DNA from: an uncultured Candidatus Melainabacteria bacterium
GTDB lineage: Bacteria > Cyanobacteriota > Vampirovibrionia > Gastranaerophilales > Gastranaerophilaceae
Length of the DNA stretch: 5,518 nucleotides
Direction of reading: 5' to 3'
Assembly: GCA_937898445.1 (NCBI GenBank)
Contig: CALEJY010000240.1
Coordinates: 1 to 5,518, forward strand
The notes beneath the pieces are model-generated. The model was not told the DNA's origin. It did not search any database and worked only from the letters and a program-made list of their open reading frames with translations. Of this stretch, positions 1 through 5,114 are shown piece by piece. How positions within the stretch are numbered: the stretch's first letter is position 1; each line of letters begins with the position of its first letter. Position numbers and translations under genes: made by a program.

Positions 1-795
1 ACTTCTGAACTTCTAAAACCGGATAATTTCAGAGATTTAATCAAAAGCAAACTTTTAGATGAAAAGAATTATGACTTTGCTTATACGGGATTAATAAGAT
101 GTGCACATTGTGGCTGTCGATTAACGGCAGAATTTAAAAAAGGTAAGTATATTTATTACCATTGTACTGGTAATAAAGGTGGCGAGTGCAAAAGAGATTA
201 TATTAATGAATTAATGGTTGATAAGGCTTTTGCTGAGATTATTCGATTGATAGTAATTCCTCAAAATATTAGAGAGCGAATCTTGAAGGAGCTAAAACTT
301 GTACATGAAAAGAAAAACGGGTATTCAAAAGAAGTTAAAAATAATATTATCAAGCAAATAACAAGATTGGAGAATAGGATAGAGGAAGCGTTTACCCTCA
401 AATTGGACAACGCTATAACTCATGATTTTTGTAAGTTGTTACTTGAAAAAGTTACAATTTTTTTAAAGTCTCAAAAGGCTAAAGCTAATTTTATATTTGA
501 ACATCGTAGAAATACTCACTATGATGAATTAGAAACTTACATGCGTAAGGTTATTGATTGTGAACAGTATGTATTAAGCTTAAAAGCCTTGACTAAAAGT
601 CAATCAAAATGCTTACAATTGGCGGATATAATTGCTAGTTCCACTTATCAAGCCTTTGAACCTAATCAATATGATGGAGATGTTGAACCTTTATATTATA
701 TGAAGCTTTCTGATAATATATTTATGCACAATGGTAAATGTTTGGGTTATGGTTTAAAATTGCCCACATTCAAGAAGCAATCGCAACACTCTTAA
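1..795 (+). CDS. Chimeric serine recombinase C-terminus fused to DUF3800 C-terminal half; 5' end outside window, 3' end cut by IS30-like element
   Basis: The frame is open from base 1 with no stop until 793-795, so the gene starts upstream of the window (264 residues visible). Residues 26-75 are a recombinase zinc ribbon: FAYTGLIRCAHCG, with cysteines at visible residues 34, 37, 55 and 63. A charged helical stretch follows (about residues 85-140, ending LENRIEEAFTLKLDNAIT), matching the coiled coil of large serine recombinases, which cut and rejoin DNA at attachment sites. From about base 421 the similarity changes to DUF3800: KANFIFEHRR, then KSQSKCLQLADIIASS. The recombinase catalytic domain lies upstream of the window. 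The N-terminal half of DUF3800, which normally carries a DESG-type acidic motif, is absent. The last ten residues (PTFKKQSQHS) come from the insertion-sequence end; the true DUF3800 tail resumes at 1846. The domain calls are from remembered family patterns. It could be a working recombinase with a captured tail, but a decayed fusion is more likely. Confidence 0.8.
   Translation, partial: TSELLKPDNFRDLIKSKLLDEKNYDFAYTGLIRCAHCGCRLTAEFKKGKYIYYHCTGNKGGECKRDYINELMVDKAFAEIIRLIVIPQNIRERILKELKLVHEKKNGYSKEVKNNIIKQITRLENRIEEAFTLKLDNAITHDFCKLLLEKVTIFLKSQKAKANFIFEHRRNTHYDELETYMRKVIDCEQYVLSLKALTKSQSKCLQLADIIASSTYQAFEPNQYDGDVEPLYYMKLSDNIFMHNGKCLGYGLKLPTFKKQSQHS
751..762 (+). repeat. 12-bp direct repeat, left target-site duplication of the IS30-like element
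   Basis: GGTTTAAAATTG lies directly outside the left inverted repeat and is repeated exactly at 1846-1857, directly outside the right inverted repeat. Both copies are read in the same frame (GLKL), and removing the element plus one copy rebuilds GYGLKLFPNDTD, a DUF3800-like C-terminus. This supports it as a true target duplication rather than chance. Confidence 0.85.
763..790 (+). repeat. Left terminal inverted repeat of the IS30-like element
   Basis: The inner 22 bases (769-790, starting TTCAAGAAGCAATCGC) match the reverse complement of 1818-1839 with one mismatch (base 778 against base 1830). The outer six bases pair less well (CCCACA against TCCAAG). The transposase stop codon is inside this repeat, at 770-772. 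Confidence 0.88.
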
Positions 796-1774
796 GTTGA
801 AAAATTTGTTTAGGTGTCATATAATTAAGAATTTTCATCGGACGATTGTTAATCCAATCTTCAACATACGCAATTTCTTCTTCTGTAATTGTAGCAAAGT
901 TTGTTCCTTTTGGAAAGAATCTTCTAATTAAACCATTAATATTTTCTACTGTTCCCTTATCATTACTACAATATGGACGGGCAAAATAGGATTTACAATC
1001 GAGTATCTCGTTAATCTTTTCATGTTGACTAAACTCACAACCATTATCATATGTTATACTAATTATGTTATTTGATAACGGTTTCAAAGCTGTAATTATC
1101 GATTGGGAAGTTGCTAATGCTGTTTTTGAAGCCGTTTTCATTATATGCACATATCTTGAAACTCTTTCAACAACTACAGTTAGACAAGGTAATACTTTAC
1201 CATTCTTTTTACAAGATTCTATACTATCAGCTTCAAAGTGCCCAAACTCTGTTCTCTCATTTGCTTCCTGTGTTCGTTTGGAAATATCAACTCTATTTGG
1301 TATATTTTTACCTGTTCCTACTCGTCTATGTCTTTCTTGTTTTCTTGGTTTTCTTCCAAATGGTCGTCTTAATAAATATCTGCTTAATCCCTTCGGGGAG
1401 GAATAAATGTATATGTAAAGGGTTTCATGTGAAACTGTTTCTCCGAATTTTTCTTTTAATTCTTGTGATATTATTTCAGGGGTATATCCTCGTTTTAATT
1501 CACATTCTATGAAATATGATACATTACTCTGCTGCAAGAATGTATTAGGGCGTAAATGGCTTTCACGCCATTTATTTCTTACATTTTTGTCTGTTTGTGA
1601 GCCAATATATTTCCCTCTGTAATATATTGCATTAGGTCTGTTTAATTCTCTACTTATTGTACTCGGACTTCTGCCTAATTCTTTAGCTATTTTGCGAACT
1701 GACAAGCCCTCACCTTGTAGTATTGTTATTTGGTCTCGTTCCTCTGAACTTAGATGTTTATTGTATCGTAGCAT
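770..1774 (-). CDS. IS30-family transposase (DDE), intact
   Basis: This 334-residue enzyme cuts and joins the ends of its element. In order it has an N-terminal helix-turn-helix (about residues 3-46: HLSSEERDQI, then VRKIAKELGRSPSTISREL), a second DNA-binding region (GYTPEIISQELKEKFGE, then SHETLYIYIY), and an RNase H-like DDE core. The likely catalytic triad is D183 (HFEADSIE), D243 (ITYDNGCEF) and E277 (KGTVENINGLIRRFFPKGT), all in IS30-type contexts. I chose the ATG at 1772-1774 because AAAGGAG (minus strand, 1781-1787) sits 6 nt upstream; the GTG one codon earlier would leave only 3 nt. A possible -10 box TACAAT lies at 1796-1801 (minus) with no good -35. Length and motifs are complete and no frameshift is seen. 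Confidence 0.95.
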   Translation of the reverse strand: MLRYNKHLSSEERDQITILQGEGLSVRKIAKELGRSPSTISRELNRPNAIYYRGKYIGSQTDKNVRNKWRESHLRPNTFLQQSNVSYFIECELKRGYTPEIISQELKEKFGETVSHETLYIYIYSSPKGLSRYLLRRPFGRKPRKQERHRRVGTGKNIPNRVDISKRTQEANERTEFGHFEADSIESCKKNGKVLPCLTVVVERVSRYVHIMKTASKTALATSQSIITALKPLSNNIISITYDNGCEFSQHEKINEILDCKSYFARPYCSNDKGTVENINGLIRRFFPKGTNFATITEEEIAYVEDWINNRPMKILNYMTPKQIFQLKSVAIAS

Positions 1775-1817
1775 CACTAACTCCTTTCTGGTTTGATTGT
1801 ACTATATTTGAGGTGTT

Positions 1818-1845
1818 AGTGTTGCGATTACTTCTTGAACTTGGA
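1818..1845 (-). repeat. Right terminal inverted repeat of the IS30-like element
   Basis: This is the reverse-complement partner of 763-790. It lies upstream of the transposase start and abuts the second copy of the 12-bp target duplication. Confidence 0.88.
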
Positions 1846-1857
1846 GGTTTAAAATTG
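1846..1857 (+). repeat. 12-bp direct repeat, right target-site duplication
   Basis: This is a second exact copy of GGTTTAAAATTG, starting at the first base after the right inverted repeat. It continues into the displaced 3' part of the DUF3800 gene in the original frame. Confidence 0.85.
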
Positions 1858-1947
1858 TTTCCAAATGATACAGATATTGTTGAACAAGAAAAATACTCTT
1901 GGATAAATGAATTGTTAAAAAATCTTAGCAAAAGAGTTGAAAAATAG
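1846..1947 (+). pseudogene. Displaced 3' end of the DUF3800 gene
   Basis: These 33 codons and a TAG stop (GLKLFPNDTD, VEQEKYSWINELLK, ending SKRVEK) are in the same frame as the upstream gene once the insertion sequence and one target copy are removed. The rebuilt GYGLKLFP matches the end of many DUF3800 proteins. It has no start site of its own and is probably not translated as a separate protein. Its last codons overlap the -35 box of the promoter for the downstream structured RNA, so that promoter sits in an old coding end and has been spared by the insertion. Confidence 0.8.
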
Positions 1948-1965
1948 AGAATTATAGGTTATACT
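1937..1965 (+). promoter_or_regulatory. Strong sigma70-type promoter for the structured RNA (and possibly the TIR gene)
   Basis: TTGAAA (1937-1942) and TATACT (1960-1965) are each one base from consensus and are separated by the ideal 17 bp. The predicted start, 7 nt after the -10 box, is A1972, which is also the first base of the closing stem of the downstream RNA. The agreement of two independent signals raises confidence. Confidence 0.85.
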
Positions 1966-1971
1966 AAAAGT

Positions 1972-2068
1972 AGATAGATTAGCGCCTGGTTAAAACAACG
2001 TTGGGAAATCCCAGCAGTACCTTAATGGTATGGTGTGTTGTTCAGGGGGTCTATCTTTTTTATTTTTT
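1972..2068 (+). ncRNA. Compact structured RNA with three-way junction and terminator-like U-tract; unnamed
   Basis: The pairings read by eye are as follows. P1 joins 1972-1978 (AGATAGA) with 2050-2056 (TCTATCT). P2 joins 1985-1988 (CCTG) with 2043-2046 (CAGG). P3 joins 1995-1999 (ACAAC) with 2037-2041 (GTTGT). Inside P3 are two hairpins: 2000-2005/2010-2015 (GTTGGG, AAAT loop, CCCAGC) and 2018-2021/2027-2030 (TACC, TTAAT loop, GGTA). P1 is followed at once by a run of T (2056-2068), so the closing stem doubles as an intrinsic terminator. It has its own promoter and contains no convincing reading frame. It lies just after a DUF3800 gene and just before a TIR gene. Structured RNA motifs associated with DUF3800 genes have been reported from comparative genomics, but I cannot match this one to a named motif. 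It may be a small RNA or a TIR leader. Confidence 0.75.
2043..2068 (+). terminator. Terminator-like 3' arm and U-tract of the structured RNA
   Basis: The G-rich 3' strand CAGGGGGTCTATC pairs back to 1972-1988, and TTTTTTATTTTTT follows. Strong pairing directly before a T-run fits Rho-independent termination. It ends only 26 bp before the TIR start codon, so readthrough would be needed if that gene uses the same promoter. Confidence 0.65.
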
Positions 2069-2094
2069 ATATAAAATTGGGGAGTGTGAACCAA

Positions 2095-2529
2095 ATGACA
2101 AGACACAAAGTTTTTATTAGTTATCACCACGCCAATGACGAAGCATACAAAAGAGAATTTATAAGAGTTTTTCAAAATTACTTCATTGACAAGTCTGTAC
2201 ATGTAGGAGAATATGATGAAGATTTAAGTACTAATTATATAAAAAGACTTATAAGAGAAGAAAAAATTACTGATAGTAGTATTATTGTTGTGTTAATAGG
2301 TAGTGAAACATATAAAAGAAAGCATGTTGATTGGGAGATTTCTGCTGGTCTATCATGTAAAGCTGGTGGTTGTTCAGGTTTGATTGGTATATTGTTTGGT
2401 GATAAATTTTGCTATCAAACACTAATAGCTGATATGAAATCCGTAAACAAAAAAATAATAAGCTATAGAAAAATTTTGGAGCAAATAGTATTTGGTGAAG
2501 AGCTACAACTGGAAGAACAAGAATCTTGA
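2095..2529 (+). CDS. Small TIR-domain protein, MTH538/ThsB-like (DUF1863 type)
   Basis: This 144-residue cytosolic protein opens with HKVFISYHHANDEAYKREF (residues 4-22), then IRE and DSSIIVVLIGSETYKRKHVDWEI (58-82). These are hallmarks of the TIR-like family that includes ThsB of Thoeris anti-phage systems. E81 in VDWEI is the expected catalytic glutamate for NAD+ use. In Thoeris, ThsB makes a signal that activates a ThsA effector; no ThsA-like gene is visible here. Up to GLIGILF (residue 101) it follows the family, but the usual Pro-rich LP...PPRL-type C-terminus is absent. The last 43 residues are lysine/glutamate-rich and unfamiliar, so the C-terminus may be exchanged or degenerate. I chose the ATG at 2095, with GGGGAG (2079-2084) 10 nt upstream. 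An in-frame GTG at 2086 would sit too close to that site, and the longer frame from 2035 begins inside the structured RNA. No separate promoter is evident. Confidence 0.82.
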   Translation: MTRHKVFISYHHANDEAYKREFIRVFQNYFIDKSVHVGEYDEDLSTNYIKRLIREEKITDSSIIVVLIGSETYKRKHVDWEISAGLSCKAGGCSGLIGILFGDKFCYQTLIADMKSVNKKIISYRKILEQIVFGEELQLEEQES

Positions 2530-2548
2530 TACTTTTTTATCTCTACTC

Positions 2549-2626
2549 ACGCGTGTTTTAAGTGGTTTGAAGTTTTAATTGTGGAAACTTATGCAATTAT
2601 ACTTGAACACACCTGCAAACTCGCGT
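2549..2626. repeat. Long imperfect inverted repeat (78 bp)
   Basis: The outer arms ACGCGTGTTT (2549-2558) and AAACTCGCGT (2617-2626) pair at nine of ten positions. Inner arms GTG/CAC, AAGT/ACTT and a perfect TAATTG (2576-2581) with CAATTA (2594-2599) continue towards a 12-nt loop. It begins 20 bp after the TIR stop codon, so it may cap the TIR transcript, but there is no T-run directly after it. It could also be a recombination or attachment-site scar. Confidence 0.5.
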
Positions 2627-2649
2627 CAGCGGCCTCTCAGCGAATATTT

Positions 2650-2662
2650 TGTTATAATAACA
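2650..2662 (+). promoter_or_regulatory. Extended -10 promoter element inside a 13-bp palindrome
   Basis: TGTTATAATAACA is a perfect palindrome around its central A. On the plus strand it contains TGT followed by TATAAT, a perfect extended -10 box (TGnTATAAT). No -35 is present at the expected distance, which extended -10 promoters can tolerate. It would transcribe into the hairpin-rich stretch downstream. It could instead be an operator half or chance in AT-rich DNA. Confidence 0.4.
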
Positions 2663-2744
2663 GGATAAAGTTTTTATTAGGTTAATATTCAGAGTTTTTA
2701 GCAATGTTCACATTAATGCCAGTATTTTGCCACAATCTTGCCAT

Positions 2745-2776
2745 AAAGTTAGATTAAACTTCGTTAGTCTAGTTTT
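2745..2776. repeat. Hairpin, 13-bp stem
   Basis: AAAGTTAGATTAA pairs with TTAGTCTAGTTTT around the loop ACTTCG, with three G-T wobbles when read as plus-strand RNA. The plus-strand arm ends in TTTT, but C-rich bases follow, so it is only a weak terminator candidate. Confidence 0.45.
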
Positions 2777-2781
2777 CCCTC

Positions 2782-2821
2782 CGGTAATTTTTTATTATCA
2801 ATAGATGAAAAGAAAATACCG
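2782..2821. repeat. Long hairpin, about 16-18 bp with two A-A mismatches
   Basis: CGGTA (2782-2786) pairs with TACCG (2817-2821). The stem continues through T-rich and A-rich arms to TTATC/GATGA around a 4-nt loop (2800-2803). Mismatches are limited to 2787/2816 and 2794/2809, with two G-T pairs in plus-strand RNA. It directly follows the previous hairpin, suggesting one structured unit rather than two isolated chance hairpins. Confidence 0.5.
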
Positions 2822-2856
2822 TAGTTCTCTTTTGTAATAGTTAGGTTTTAGACATT

Positions 2857-2878
2857 AAATGGACAAATAAGTTCATTT
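2857..2878. repeat. Small hairpin, 8-bp stem
   Basis: AAATGGAC pairs with GTTCATTT around a 6-nt loop, with one G-T pair. It is the third hairpin in this gene-free stretch. Alone it could be chance. Confidence 0.3.
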
Positions 2879-2972
2879 CTCAAAGAAAACTACTGGAAAA
2901 TTATTTTGGTTAAAAATGTTAAAATGTACTTGTTTTGGCTAATCGAGAAAATTATCAGCGTGGTCGAAAAAG

Positions 2973-3031
2973 AAAAACCCCACCCAGCACCACACTCCAC
3001 GTTGCAATAGAGGTGATGGAATGTGGGTGGG
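2973..3031 (-). terminator. Strong intrinsic terminator of the ATPase gene, with an anti-Shine-Dalgarno loop
   Basis: Read on the minus strand, CCCACCCA (3024-3031) pairs with TGGGTGGG (2979-2986). An inner stem CATTCCA/TGGAGTG follows, and the 3' side ends in GGGGTTTTTCTTTTT. It starts 3 nt after the ATPase stop codon. The 17-nt loop contains ACCTCTATTGCA, the exact complement of the ribosome-binding region in this gene's own leader (5028-5039). The minus-strand termination role is well supported; the regulatory pairing is inference. Confidence 0.88.
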
Positions 3032-3033
3032 CT

Positions 3034-5019
3034 TTAAAATCCAATTATGTTTTTGAGTTCAGAGGATTTTTTAACTTTTACTTCTTCAGAAAGCATTTTT
3101 GTTATTTCTTCAATATCTGTTGTACCCAAGAAATCAACTTTCTTTTTCACGGTTGCAAAATCACCGGAAGTTAATCCCTTGAGTTGCAAGTTAGAATCTT
3201 TTATTTCGAAAAAGTAGTCCATAGCAAGATTTGCTTGTTTTTGTGTCAAAAAGTCAAATCTAATCTTGAAAGTAAATCGTCTCAAACTAGCTTCGTCTAA
3301 GGTATCAAGTAAGTTTGTTGTACAGATAAAAGGATACTCTGCTGCTTCCATTTGGGTTAGCATTTCATTGACTTGTGCAACTTCCCAACTTCTTACAGCA
3401 TTATTCCTATCTTGCAAAAATGTATCAGCTTCGTCAAATATTAGCATAGCTTTTTTAGATTTTGCTTCACTGAATGCTGCGGCAATATTTTGTTCAGTTT
3501 CTCCAACATACGGGGAAATTAAATCACTTGCACGTTTTAGCAAGACTTCTATTCCAAGTTGTTCGGCTAAATATCTTGCATAACTGGATTTTGACGTTCC
3601 GGGTTCACCATACAAACACATTGAAAAGTTGAGTTTGTTTGAAGATTTAATCTTTTCAGTTAGAGCATTAATATCCATGTTAGCATTGATTAAATCAACA
3701 TTGTAATCCCCCATACTCTTTTTAGGTTCTTGTTTTACAACCTTTTTCTTATCCACAACTTTAGCTACATTTTCAATAAGTTCCTCAAAATCATCAACAG
3801 AACCGTTAATCATTTTGGTCGTTTTTACTGCATTATTGATTAGTGCTGGAGGGATATCATAATTCTTGTTTAATTCTTCAATCTTTTCCTTAGAAACTGT
3901 TAGTTCATTCTTTTTTAGCACTCTGTTCCAAATATTCAATCTTGAATCTTCTGAAAGCTTTTCAAACTCGATACAATAAGTCATTCTTCTTAGAAATGCC
4001 GGATCAACATCATAAATATTATTTGTTGTCCAAATTACTGGAACAGGAGTTGTTTCAATAATCTTATTTAAATATCCTTTTGAAGCTGTACCATCAGAAC
4101 CAAATCCTCGATTCAAGACATCTTCAGCTTCATCAAAAAGAATACAAGCATTGCCAATTCTGGATAGAATTTGTTGTTTGGCATACAAATCAGCCAATCT
4201 TTCTGTTCTTTTGGCTTCTTCGCCATAACAATCTTCTGTTTTGACTGCATACAATGGAACATTAGAAACATTAGCAATAAGTCTTGAAAATTCACTCTTT
4301 CCAGTTCCGACATGACCATGCAAAAGAATATTCACACCTTTAGCTTCTGTTTGAACAGCAGATTTAAGGATTTTTAAAACTTTTTCCTGTTTGTCTTTAA
4401 TATGAGAAAAGTCGTTTAATGTAAGAGAAGATTTTTCGGGTTCCCCTAAAAGAGTAGAGGTTATTTTTTCAACCGTATTACAATTTGGAGAATCAAAGAT
4501 TTTCAGCATATTAGAATTTATAGAAACATTATTTCGTTTCGGGATTAGGTTTTTGTAATAAAGACTATCTAGTAATCTATCTTTTTCTCCGTATCTGATT
4601 CCGAGATAAAATCTACAAAAATTATCTATACCGTAACCATACAGACAACCGTCAAATTGTGCAAAAACCTTGTTCAATTCTTTAACAAGAGCGTAAGTAA
4701 AAATCGCCATTTCTTTATCATTCATATTAAATATTTTCTGAATTAAACAAAGACGTTTTTCAACAGGAGTTTGAATTGGTTTAATCTCTGCTTTAAGTTT
4801 TTTAATCACAACTTTCAAATCTTTTACAAAAGCTTTCTTTTCTTTGATTGTTTCTATTTCCAAACAACCATCAGCATCAAAATTAAAATTGCTTTTCTTA
4901 ATTCTAAATTTTTCCAAGAAGGAATCAAAGAAACTGTCAAAGTTGTAGGAGTTGTAATCAATCTGACAGCAAAGCTTGTCCAAGTAGTCCAATAATAAAC
5001 GTTTTTCAAAATTATTCAT
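3034..5019 (-). CDS. Tandem double-AAA ATPase, SpoVK-like (COG0464 type)
   Basis: This 661-residue cytosolic protein has about 200 N-terminal helical residues without a recognised fold, then two AAA modules. Module 1 has Walker A GHVGTGKS (235-242), Walker B ILFDEAED (D296, E297), sensor TTNN (331-334) and arginines FLRRM (R344, R345). Module 2 has GEPGTSKS (471-478), then KRASDLISPYVGETEQNIAA, Walker B LIFDEAD (D529, E530), TTN (567-569) and LRRF (R580, R581). A Lys-rich linker (about 420-440) joins them. Module 2 is the more canonical, although its Walker A has Ser where the usual GTGKS has Gly. Such proteins use ATP to remodel or unfold partners; no protease domain or transmembrane segment is visible. 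The ATG at 5017-5019 has AGAGGT about 8-9 nt upstream. It lies 95 bp after a same-strand secreted repeat-protein gene with no clear terminator between them, so co-transcription is possible. The substrate is unknown. Confidence 0.88.
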   Translation of the reverse strand: MNNFEKRLLLDYLDKLCCQIDYNSYNFDSFFDSFLEKFRIKKSNFNFDADGCLEIETIKEKKAFVKDLKVVIKKLKAEIKPIQTPVEKRLCLIQKIFNMNDKEMAIFTYALVKELNKVFAQFDGCLYGYGIDNFCRFYLGIRYGEKDRLLDSLYYKNLIPKRNNVSINSNMLKIFDSPNCNTVEKITSTLLGEPEKSSLTLNDFSHIKDKQEKVLKILKSAVQTEAKGVNILLHGHVGTGKSEFSRLIANVSNVPLYAVKTEDCYGEEAKRTERLADLYAKQQILSRIGNACILFDEAEDVLNRGFGSDGTASKGYLNKIIETTPVPVIWTTNNIYDVDPAFLRRMTYCIEFEKLSEDSRLNIWNRVLKKNELTVSKEKIEELNKNYDIPPALINNAVKTTKMINGSVDDFEELIENVAKVVDKKKVVKQEPKKSMGDYNVDLINANMDINALTEKIKSSNKLNFSMCLYGEPGTSKSSYARYLAEQLGIEVLLKRASDLISPYVGETEQNIAAAFSEAKSKKAMLIFDEADTFLQDRNNAVRSWEVAQVNEMLTQMEAAEYPFICTTNLLDTLDEASLRRFTFKIRFDFLTQKQANLAMDYFFEIKDSNLQLKGLTSGDFATVKKKVDFLGTTDIEEITKMLSEEVKVKKSSELKNIIGF

Positions 5020-5027
5020 AACAAATT

Positions 5028-5039
5028 ACCTCTATTGCA
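5028..5039 (-). promoter_or_regulatory. ATPase ribosome-binding region, complementary to its own terminator loop
   Basis: On the minus strand this reads TGCAATAGAGGT, which includes the Shine-Dalgarno AGAGG placed about 9 nt before the ATG. The exact reverse complement occurs in the loop of the gene's terminator (3003-3014 on the plus strand). The 95-bp gap up to 5114 holds no good terminator. A possible -35-like CTGACA with TAAGCT is too weak to call as a promoter. Confidence 0.6.
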
Positions 5040-5114
5040 TCTACAGCTTAACGCATCTGGGAAATTTGTCAGGGCCTATGAGAGGATTTTGTTACAAAGG
5101 GACGCAATTAAGGG

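Larger units (their letters stand above)
763..1845 (-). mobile_element. IS30-family insertion sequence, complete (1083 bp)
   Basis: The element has a single transposase gene on the minus strand and imperfect terminal inverted repeats of 28 bp (763-790 and 1818-1845, four mismatches, with a nearly identical inner core). It is flanked by a perfect 12-bp direct repeat. The length fits IS30 elements, and the transposase stop codon lies inside the left repeat, a common economy in this family. The insertion splits the DUF3800 part of the upstream gene. Most IS30 elements duplicate 2-3 bp, so a 12-bp duplication is unusual, although longer ones have been described (IS1630 of Mycoplasma fermentans). 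The intact catalytic residues suggest it may still move. Confidence 0.92.
2530..3033. other. Intergenic region of about 500 bp without a convincing gene
   Basis: Neither strand has a plausible coding frame with a ribosome site. The short frame starting at TTG 2935 runs across the ATPase terminator and into the antisense of the ATPase gene, so I treat it as spurious. The region is not featureless: it holds a long imperfect inverted repeat (2549-2626), an extended -10 box inside a 13-bp palindrome (2650-2662), hairpins at 2745-2776, 2782-2821 and 2857-2878, and the minus-strand terminator at 2973-3031. It separates the plus-strand TIR gene from the converging ATPase gene. It could hold a non-coding RNA or scars of mobile DNA. 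Confidence 0.7.

Noticed and set aside
1065..1512. Plus-strand reading frames inside the insertion sequence
   Set aside because: They are antisense shadows of the intact transposase, with low-complexity Leu/Phe/Val-rich translations.
1775..1777. GTG start for the transposase, one codon upstream of the ATG
   Set aside because: It leaves only 3 nt from the AAAGGAG site; the following ATG has 6 nt and is preferred.
1972..2056. tRNA or tRNA-like gene, because the length is near 85 nt and the closing stem is 7 bp
   Set aside because: There is no pairing for a 5-bp T stem next to the closing stem, no D stem, no clear anticodon arm and no CCA. The three-way junction pairs differently.
2070..2075. 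TATAAA as a -10 box for a separate TIR promoter
   Set aside because: No -35 or extended -10 motif stands at a usable distance. It is probably part of the AT-rich terminator tail, though it cannot be fully excluded.
2035..2094. Longer TIR start at 2035
   Set aside because: It begins inside the structured RNA and its terminator, encodes a Phe/Ile-rich stretch from the T-run, and has no ribosome site. The ATG at 2095 starts right before the family motif.
1990..2202. Minus-strand frame across the structured RNA and TIR start
   Set aside because: It overlaps both features, has no ribosome site, and its composition reflects the T-run.
2935..3174. Plus-strand reading frame starting at TTG
   Set aside because: It runs through the minus-strand terminator and antisense to the ATPase gene, with no ribosome site and no recognisable domain.
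3003..5039. The 12-bp inverted match flanking the ATPase gene as ends of a mobile element
   Set aside because: There is no target duplication next to the copies and no transposase. One copy is a ribosome site and the other a terminator loop, so an RNA explanation fits better.
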